Shown here in pieces: positions 42,094-47,172 of a stretch of 47,172 nucleotides of DNA. Every line of letters starts with the position of its first letter. The stretch's first letter is position 1. Below the pieces are notes generated by a model. The model made no database searches, was not told the origin of the DNA, and was given only the letters and a program-made list of their open reading frames with translations. The stretch lies in contig JADJNZ010000013.1 in NCBI GenBank assembly GCA_016714015.1, forward strand, positions 1-47,172, written 5' to 3'. This stretch comes from Gemmatimonadota bacterium. Its GTDB lineage: Bacteria; Gemmatimonadota; Gemmatimonadetes; Gemmatimonadales; Gemmatimonadaceae. The position numbers and the translations under genes were made by a program.

Positions 42094-42999
42094 TCAGTGC
42101 GATGAAGGGAGACGGACGGGATCGCTGCCGCGCACGAGGCGCGCGCTCCCTGGTTCCGACAGGGTCAGGATCCGCTCGCGGTCCGCGGGTTCGATCACGG
42201 ACGCGAGCGTGAGCGGCGACGGCGGGAGGGGCGAACGACCCGGGAGTACGTGCAGCTGCACCTCGGTGGTGTCGGCGCCTGCGGCGACGGTGAACTCCGA
42301 CTCGCTGGCGGTCACGAACCCGACGGGGGTCTCCACGACGAGCGCTTGGGTCCGCGTGGGCGTGCCGGGCGGGTCGAGCTCCGGCACCCGGAATCGCGCG
42401 GTGCCGGTGAGGATCAGGTGCCGCATGCCGCGGAGGCGGCGCGGCGAGACGCGCAGCTCCGCCCCGGGCGTGAGCTGCACGTCGATGCCGTTCTCGAGCG
42501 TGATCCAGCCGCTCCGGTACGGCACCGGCTCGGCCTCGGTCGTGGCCGGGACGGCGGGCGCGACGTAGCCGTCGGTGGGCTCGGGGAAGTACTCGGGCTT
42601 GATGACGTCGTACCAGATGGTGGCGCCCATGGGGACGATGAGCATGAACGCGACGACGAACCACATGATGCGTTCCCAGGTCCGCCTGCGGCTCCAGAGC
42701 ACGCGGCCCGAGGGCCGTGGGGCCGACGAAGTGGCTGGTTGCGCGATGCCCGCCTGCTCGGCGAACTCGGTCCATGCGGCCTCGAGCTCGCCGACCGGGC
42801 GCGGGTGGCGTTCGAGATAGCTCGGCACGCTCCAGGTGAGGAGCATGGGGGCGGCCAGGTCGCGGAAGGCGGGGTCCTCCTCGAGACGGCGGGTGACCTC
42901 GGCGACGCGTTCGGGGCTCAGGTGGCCGTTGAGGGCATTGATGATGAGTTCGAGATCGGCGGCCATCTCGTCGGTCTCGGGCAGGTGCTCTTCAGTCAT
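42094..42999 (-). CDS. FecR-like anti-sigma factor
   Basis: The 301-aa protein has an N-terminal cytoplasmic helical domain (MTEEHLPETDEMAADLELIIN ... PERVAEVTRRLEEDPAFRD), a zinc-free anti-sigma-like region. One transmembrane helix follows (about 111-130, MWFVVAFMLIVPMGATIWY). The periplasmic part carries the FecR signature: WITLENGIDVQLTPGAELRVSP, LILTGTARFRV, ALVVETPVGFVTASESEFTV and VQLHVLPG. It should hold the neighbouring sigma factor at the membrane until an outer signal arrives. It overlaps the sigma gene by 8 bases. No TonB receptor with an N-terminal signalling domain is nearby. Confidence 0.85.
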   Translation of the reverse strand: MTEEHLPETDEMAADLELIINALNGHLSPERVAEVTRRLEEDPAFRDLAAPMLLTWSVPSYLERHPRPVGELEAAWTEFAEQAGIAQPATSSAPRPSGRVLWSRRRTWERIMWFVVAFMLIVPMGATIWYDVIKPEYFPEPTDGYVAPAVPATTEAEPVPYRSGWITLENGIDVQLTPGAELRVSPRRLRGMRHLILTGTARFRVPELDPPGTPTRTQALVVETPVGFVTASESEFTVAAGADTTEVQLHVLPGRSPLPPSPLTLASVIEPADRERILTLSEPGSARLVRGSDPVRLPSSH

Positions 43000-43642
43000 T
43001 GCTGGTACCTCCGGTCGACGAAGGGAGTCGGGGGATCTGGTTGGCGCCGGGGAGCGGGACGTTGGCGCGGACGCATGCGGCGCGGATGTCGGCGTAGGCC
43101 TTCACGATCTGGCTGTTGACGGTGGCTTGGCTGAGTCCCAGCTGCGCCGCCGCATCCTCATAGGTGAAGCCCTGGTCCTTCACGAGGATCCACACCTCGC
43201 GGCGCGCGAGGGGCATCCTCGCCACCGTCCGCTCGATGATCTCGGCGACCTTGTCATTGCCCCGTGGCTGCGAGTATTCGCTCACGACCTTGCTGTCGAG
43301 TTCCGACTCGGCGTCCTCCAGCGAGACGTACCGGTCGTCCGCGGCCCGCATGTCCGCGGCGGTCTTGGACACGGCGCCGAAGAAGTACGCGTCCGAGCGC
43401 TGCTTCTCGGTCAGCAGTGACCAGCGCGGCCAGATCTCCAGGAAGGTCTGGTTCACGGCGTCCTTCGCGCGGTGGTGATCGAGGAGCCGTTCGGCGTGGA
43501 TGACCAGCGGCGTGAAGAGCCGCCGATAGATGTCGTTGACCTGGCGGACGTTCTCGCCGTCGGTCGGTGGCGCCGGTGGAGGCACGACGGCCACCAGTGC
43601 GGTGCCTCCTCCGGGTGCGGTCCTCTCGCGTGACGTTCGCAT
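42992..43642 (-). CDS. ECF-type RNA polymerase sigma factor
   Basis: The 216-aa product has sigma region 2 (IYRRLFTPLVIHAERLLDHHRAKDAVNQTFLEIWPRW) and region 4 with a helix-turn-helix (MPLARREVWILVKDQGFTYEDAAAQLGLSQATVNSQIVKAY). The N-terminal 35 residues are Pro-rich and disordered. It should transcribe its own operon and possibly other loci when released by the FecR-like anti-sigma. The ATG at 43642 is preferred; an earlier Met at 43732 would place the start inside the inverted-repeat element upstream. There is no strong Shine-Dalgarno. Confidence 0.87.
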   Translation of the reverse strand: MRTSRERTAPGGGTALVAVVPPPAPPTDGENVRQVNDIYRRLFTPLVIHAERLLDHHRAKDAVNQTFLEIWPRWSLLTEKQRSDAYFFGAVSKTAADMRAADDRYVSLEDAESELDSKVVSEYSQPRGNDKVAEIIERTVARMPLARREVWILVKDQGFTYEDAAAQLGLSQATVNSQIVKAYADIRAACVRANVPLPGANQIPRLPSSTGGTSND

Positions 43643-43705
43643 GCGGGCGGGGGTTGAGGTCGTGGAATGGTCTGGCGGAGGCGTGTTGTGGAGTGCCTCT
43701 ACTCC

Positions 43706-43801
43706 TACATCCGTTCTGGAGGCCGAAAACAATTACGGCCAATTCGGCGGAGTGGGGCGGTCAATCCGGCGTAATTGTTTTCGCCCCTCAAAACGGATAC
43801 A
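43706..43801. mobile_element. 88-bp inverted-repeat element (MITE-like) with possible TACA duplication
   Basis: The outer heptamers ATCCGTT (43709-43715) and AACGGAT (43792-43798) and the inner 14-mers CGAAAACAATTACG (43724-43737) and its exact complement (43770-43783) are symmetrically spaced, each pair separated by 8 bases. The whole is flanked by TACA on both sides (43706-43709, 43798-43801), as a target-site duplication would be. Base composition is far more AT-rich than the surroundings. It lies 67 bases upstream of the sigma factor, so it may also act as an operator. Confidence 0.65.
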
Positions 43802-43953
43802 GAGATAGGGGCAATCAGGACGATCGGCGTGAGTCACCGCCGACGGAGCCCAAGCCGCGGGCGGAGAAGGTGGTGCAGGTCTCCGCGGGTCGCGAGGGGA
43901 GGGCAGGCTGCGGGGAGGCGCGTGAGGACAACCGCGTCTCGAAATCAGCGAAT

Positions 43954-44542
43954 TGAGACTCGCGCGCTCCGTATCGGAACTCGCACGCCGCGCGACGAGT
44001 CTCGCACCCGAAGGATCGACCGCCGCACCTGATGCGCTGAGTCACGCGCACTGCGACGCGAGTCGAGCAGGGAATGCATCGCGTGTCGCAGGCGAAGCCG
44101 CGAGTGCCGCGCAGTCAGGGGTGATCGTTGCGCGCGCTGCACGGAGTCTCGCGGAGGACGGATCGAATGCCGCACGTCGTGCGGCGACTCGTGCGGACGC
44201 CGAGGCGAGTGCCGCGTCGGCCGAGGTGAGTGCAGCAACCCATGCGGTGCGTGCAGCAAGGAGGTGAACGCAGCAGGCGTGAGATCGAATGCAGCAGGCG
44301 CGATGGCGAATGCAGCAAGCACGGCGGCGAATGCAGCAAGCACGAGGGCGAATGCAGCAAGCACGGCGGCGAACGCCGCAAGCGCGGCGGCGAATGCAGC
44401 AGGCACGGCGGCGAATGCAGCAGGCTCGGCGGCGAATGCAGCAGGCTCGGCGGCGGATGCAGCAGGCTCGGCATCGACTGCAGCAGGTCCGGCATCGATC
44501 GCCGCAAGGTCAGGACCGAGTGCAGCAGTGGTTCCAGTGAAT
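43954..44542 (+). repeat. Tandem array of 21-bp repeats, about 28 units
   Basis: From 44270 to 44542 thirteen units repeat exactly every 21 bases, each starting GC(A/C)GCA, consensus about GCAGCAAGCACGGCGGCGAAT. From 43954 to 44252 about fourteen more degenerate units keep the same 21-base phase. One unit (44253-44269) is only 17 bases long. Read as protein the right part gives an Ala-rich heptad (NAASTAA), but all frames are open and no convincing start exists. The array ends about 110 bases before the 247-aa gene. Confidence 0.85.
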
Positions 44543-44650
44543 CGCGCAGTGCAGTGGCTCGAAAGTGTACGGCCGCCCGTGACGGACGCGCACGGGCAGG
44601 AACCCCGGGGCCGGATCGCGTCCAACCACATCCATAGGAGGGAGGGCTGT

Positions 44651-45394
44651 ATGAACCAGGTGCACAAGAAGCTGATGGACACGCTCGTGCGAGTGCGATC
44701 GTTCACGGACGCGAATCCGGTGCAGGGCTCGCCGTCGTTCGCGAGCGCGCGGGCGATGCTCGACGACGTGGTGCAGCGGCTCCGCGACCACGCGCAAGCG
44801 CAGGTGACGGGGCAGGAGTTGCGCCGAGCGGAGGTGCAGCGGCAGAAGGATCAGAGCTCGGTGCTGATCGACCATCACATCCGGCCGATCGTGGCGATCG
44901 CGCGGTCGCAGATCGCGCCGCAGTCGGACGTGGGGCTCCCGGCGGCGTTGCGGATGCCGCGGCTCCCGCTGAGTCCGACGAAGATGCTGGCGGTGTGCGA
45001 CGGCATGGTGGAGGCCGCGCGGCCGTTCGAGGCGGTGTTCGTCGCGAACGGGTTGGCGGCCGACTTCCTCGCCCGGTTCACGGCGGCGCGCGACACGCTG
45101 GAGCGGGTGATGGGGGGGAAGGCGACGCAGGTGAGCACGCACATGGCGGCGAGTGCGGGCGTGAAGGCGGAGATCGTGCGTGGGCGTCGGGCGCTGGAGC
45201 GGCTCGACGCGGAGGTGCGCGGGGCGTTCCGTGGCAACGTCGGGTTGCTGCGCGCGTGGCGCGGGGCCAAGCGGTTGCACTACAAGCCCGGCACGTCGGG
45301 TCCGCGCGCGGCGGCGAGCGAGGTGACGCTGGTGGCTCCGGCGACGCCGGTGGCCGCGCCGGTGGCCGCGTCCGTGATCGCGGAGGCGGCATGA
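44651..45394 (+). CDS. All-helical protein of unknown function, first gene of a three-gene cassette
   Basis: This 247-aa protein has no family I recognise. It is predicted to be alpha-helical throughout to about residue 215: TLVRVRSF, FASARAMLDDVVQRLRDHAQAQ, VLIDHHIRPIVAIARSQI, KMLAVCDGMVEAARPFEAVFVANG, ADFLARFTAARDTLERVM and EIVRGRRALERLDAEV. An Ala/Pro/Val-rich tail follows. The ATG at 44651 has a very strong Shine-Dalgarno (AGGAGGGAGGG); an in-frame extension back into the 21-bp array is therefore ignored. Its stop overlaps the next ATG. A 5'-truncated paralogue lies at 7986-8312. Confidence 0.8.
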   Translation: MNQVHKKLMDTLVRVRSFTDANPVQGSPSFASARAMLDDVVQRLRDHAQAQVTGQELRRAEVQRQKDQSSVLIDHHIRPIVAIARSQIAPQSDVGLPAALRMPRLPLSPTKMLAVCDGMVEAARPFEAVFVANGLAADFLARFTAARDTLERVMGGKATQVSTHMAASAGVKAEIVRGRRALERLDAEVRGAFRGNVGLLRAWRGAKRLHYKPGTSGPRAAASEVTLVAPATPVAAPVAASVIAEAA

Positions 45395-45624
45395 ATCGCG
45401 GCGGCGGAGTTCACACGACGCCAGTGGAGGGCGGCGCTGGGTGGGTGAACCAGTGCGACGGCTGCGTGGTGTCGCGGCACCGGCTCAAGCGGGTGGCGGT
45501 CGCGGCGGGTCGCGCGGCGGCGAAGGTGCGGAAGGTGGAGCACACGATCCATCGGCAGGATGGGCGGATCGAGGAGAAGAACTCGTACGGGCGGGATCCG
45601 TATCCGCCGCGGGATGGGCGCTGA
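45391..45624 (+). CDS. DUF2188-like small protein
   Basis: This 77-aa protein has a CDGC pair near its N-terminus, a basic helix (RHRLKRVAVAAGRAAAKVRK) and the ending HTIHRQDGRIEEKNSYGRDP followed by YPPR. The last motif (IHxxDGxIxxxxSYGxDPxPP) is the hallmark of DUF2188 proteins, whose function is not known. It starts in the stop codon of the 247-aa gene (ATGA). The counterpart is missing from the truncated copy of the cassette at 8 kb. Confidence 0.78.
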   Translation: MNRGGGVHTTPVEGGAGWVNQCDGCVVSRHRLKRVAVAAGRAAAKVRKVEHTIHRQDGRIEEKNSYGRDPYPPRDGR

Positions 45625-45674
45625 GGGGCGCCTGGGAGCTCTCGCTACTTCAAACTCTTCTATCAGGAGGTCGG

Positions 45675-45908
45675 ATGCCGGAGGCGATGCGTGATGCGAA
45701 GGAGCGGAAGGGGAAGCCCAAGGGTGGTCGGGCGCTGATGGGGGTGGCGCTGGCGATCCTCGGGGCGCTGGCGGGGGTGCAGCCGGCGAACACGCTGCTG
45801 ACGGCGCTGAGCGAGGTGGTGCCGCAGTTGGCGGGGGTGGTGCCGCCGCTGTTGACGGCGTGCGGGGCGATCCTGGCGGCGGTGAGTGAGCCGCCGGCGA
45901 TGAAGTAG
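45675..45908 (+). CDS. Small holin-like membrane protein
   Basis: This 77-aa protein has a charged N-terminus (MPEAMRDAKERKGKPKGG), a hydrophobic stretch (RALMGVALAILGALAGV, about 19-35) and a second one (VVPPLLTACGAILAAV, about 55-70), with a short end. Size and layout resemble phage holins, although many small membrane proteins look alike. A strong Shine-Dalgarno (AGGAGG) precedes the ATG at 45675 by 5-7 bases. It is the last gene before the terminator at 45932. Confidence 0.7.
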   Translation: MPEAMRDAKERKGKPKGGRALMGVALAILGALAGVQPANTLLTALSEVVPQLAGVVPPLLTACGAILAAVSEPPAMK

Positions 45909-45931
45909 GGTGAAGGGGGAAGGATGAAGGA

Positions 45932-45966
45932 GGGGCCACCGGCGGACGCGCGGGTGGCCCCTTTTC
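45932..45966 (+). terminator. Intrinsic terminator of the three-gene cassette
   Basis: A 9-bp perfect stem (GGGGCCACC / GGTGGCCCC) around a 12-base loop is followed by TTTT. It is 24 bases after the holin-like gene and nearly identical to the terminator at 8355-8392. Confidence 0.9.
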
Positions 45967-46124
45967 GTGGTGGTCGCCGTGGGGATTGCGCGGGTTCGTG
46001 ACGACGTGAAGATTCGGAGCGCGGGTCGGGGGCCGGTGCGGCGCGGACGCGTTCCATCGGTCGAGCGAATACACCTTTGGCCGACGCGGAGCCATCAAGG
46101 ACTTCGCGAGGAGTTCGTACCTGC

Positions 46125-46466
46125 ATGACCGATAGACGGGATGACGATCTCAAGCGTCGTGCGGCGGCGTACGCGAGAGATGTGGCGCGCGTTGTCCGAG
46201 AGAGTGGTGTTCCTCGTCATCGAGAGAAGGCTCTCGCGGACCTGATGAACGCCGAAGCCACCGTAGGGTTCGAATCAGCCATGCGGAAGCTTGCGGACAA
46301 GATCCTGGCGGATCCCGACCGCTACAGTGTGCAGGATCGCAAGAAGATGGCGCGCGCCGCACTGGCCGCTGCAGGGGAGCGCATCCGGGCGACCATTCGC
46401 GAACAGATCGCGGCGTGGAAGGCCGAGGAGCGCGAGGGTTCTCAGCGCGAGCGCGACTCGGCGTAG
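46125..46466 (+). CDS. Hypothetical helical protein
   Basis: I do not recognise this 113-aa protein. It is highly charged and helical (MTDRRDDDLKRRAAAYARDV, VPRHREKALADLMNAEATVGFESAMRKLADKIL, QDRKKMARAALAAAGERIRATIREQIAAWK), without signal or membrane segments. A GAGGAG sequence lies about 11 bases before the ATG at 46125. It is followed after about 90 bases by another unknown gene. Confidence 0.65.
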   Translation: MTDRRDDDLKRRAAAYARDVARVVRESGVPRHREKALADLMNAEATVGFESAMRKLADKILADPDRYSVQDRKKMARAALAAAGERIRATIREQIAAWKAEEREGSQRERDSA

Positions 46467-46558
46467 GGCGCAGGGCAGGGTGGCGGGTTCGTATCGTCGG
46501 TCCGACGACATCGTATTGCGACTTGCGGTGCGAGGCGCCACTGTTGGCGGTGCGGAAG

Positions 46559-47038
46559 ATGCCGAGACCAGCCCTCCCCCCGATCATCGTCCCCCGGCGG
46601 GACGTCGAGCGCGCCGATCACGCTCCGCTCGTGCGTCGCCTCCGAAAGGAGATCAGCACGTCGTCGCGCATGCGGGCGGCGTTCGGGCGCGTCGGCGTAC
46701 TCTTTGACGGCTACGACAGCGATGCGCGTGCGCTCTGGGAGGTGCCCGAGGTCCGGGCGTTCGTCGCGGCCGTCGATGCCGAGTTCCCGCATTGGTTCTT
46801 CGTCGCGGACCTGCAGTCTCCCACGCTGCACGTGGTCGCGGCGTGTCTCCATACCATCAGCACTCCGCTCGAGGGGTACGTCGCGCTCGATGCGCTGCGG
46901 CTCAAGACGTTCCTCGAGCGCGAGGCGCACGATCTGATCCTGCTGTGTCGAGAGTGCGGAATCGGGGAGTCGGTGGCCGCCACGCGGCTGGAGGCCGTCA
47001 TGGACTACTACGAGAATCGTCGAACGTTCCTCTCGTGA
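46559..47038 (+). CDS. Hypothetical cytosolic protein
   Basis: This 159-aa protein shows alternating helices and strands: FGRVGVLFDGYDSDARALWEVPEVRAFVAAV, then EFPHWFFVADLQSPTLHVVAACLH and HDLILLCRECGIGESVAATRLEAVMDYY. It has no signal or membrane segment and no catalytic motif I can name. The Met at 46559 follows GGAAG immediately, so the true start could be slightly different; the protein-like region begins about residue 10. The remaining bases to the window end hold nothing I can support. Confidence 0.65.
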   Translation: MPRPALPPIIVPRRDVERADHAPLVRRLRKEISTSSRMRAAFGRVGVLFDGYDSDARALWEVPEVRAFVAAVDAEFPHWFFVADLQSPTLHVVAACLHTISTPLEGYVALDALRLKTFLEREAHDLILLCRECGIGESVAATRLEAVMDYYENRRTFLS

Positions 47039-47172
47039 TACCGCGACGCGACGCGGCGGGGGCGCAGCAGACGCCGTAGTCATGGCCACACGCAAGCGCC
47101 GGCGCGAGAGAGCGCGGTCACCCTGTTCGGTCCGCGGTAGTTCGGAGGATGTGGGGGAGACGCAGCGATGCG

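Noticed and set aside
43954..44542. CRISPR array
   Set aside because: Units are contiguous 21-bp repeats without variable spacers, and no cas genes are present.
43945..44706. A 253-codon minus-strand frame and a plus-strand in-frame extension of the 247-aa protein through the 21-bp array
   Set aside because: All frames of this GC-rich repeat are open; the strong Shine-Dalgarno at 44651 and the absence of a start in the array argue against both.

Overview
The window is high-GC DNA with dense, short-spaced genes. Its gene families point to a member of the Gemmatimonadota or a close relative: Hanks-type Ser/Thr kinases fused to TolB-like propellers, an orphan ADOP/MacB-type permease, RCC1 and Ig-like lipoproteins, a TonB-dependent receptor, FG-GAP proteins, and many secreted proteins ending their signal peptides in 'AAQ'. 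The assignment is inferred from gene families; there is no rRNA or other marker gene here and I saw no tRNA.

Layout. 0.1-3.7 kb: TonB-dependent receptor coupled to a BNR-repeat lipoprotein. 3.7-7.5 kb: a kinase/propeller gene and a small membrane protein, punctuated by three copies of a ~160-bp palindromic repeat. 7.5-8.4 kb: a scar where the 3' remnants of two genes meet. 8.4-13.8 kb: a lipoprotein, a YCII (DGPF) protein with its ECF42-like sigma factor (frameshifted near its end), an FG-GAP protein and a metallo-beta-lactamase/RidA fusion. 14-20 kb: a giant Ig-repeat lipoprotein coupled to an outer-membrane barrel. 20-23.6 kb: a kinase with Big2 and RCC1 domains, then a MazEF-type toxin-antitoxin pair. 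23.7-29.9 kb: two paralogous secreted GExH proteins flanking an NTF2-like protein and an ADOP permease. 29.9-33.2 kb: a Phd/VapC-type pair and an RCC1 lipoprotein.

33.3-37.4 kb is a defence-like island. A type II Zorya system (zorA, zorB and the HNH gene zorE) lies on the minus strand, with zorA and the start of zorB broken by several frameshifts. Diverging from it is a coupled pair: a 70-aa helical protein and a protein with a HEPN-like R-x4-H motif. 37.5-41.5 kb holds a secreted protein, an M20 peptidase, a NYN-domain protein behind a promoter and attenuator-like hairpin, a kinase N-terminal fragment and an unknown acidic protein.

41.5-46 kb is the part I find least explained. A sigma factor, a FecR-like anti-sigma and a cytoplasmic-looking CHAP-type amidohydrolase run leftward. 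A 247-aa helical protein, a DUF2188-like protein and a holin-like peptide run rightward to a strong terminator. Between them lie an 88-bp inverted-repeat element with a possible target duplication and a ~580-bp array of 21-bp tandem repeats. A deleted copy of the rightward cassette is the scar at 8 kb, so the cassette has moved or been duplicated. Two hypothetical genes close the window.

Several single-base frameshifts occur (sigma-factor C-terminus, zorA, zorB). From sequence alone I cannot tell real decay from assembly indels.
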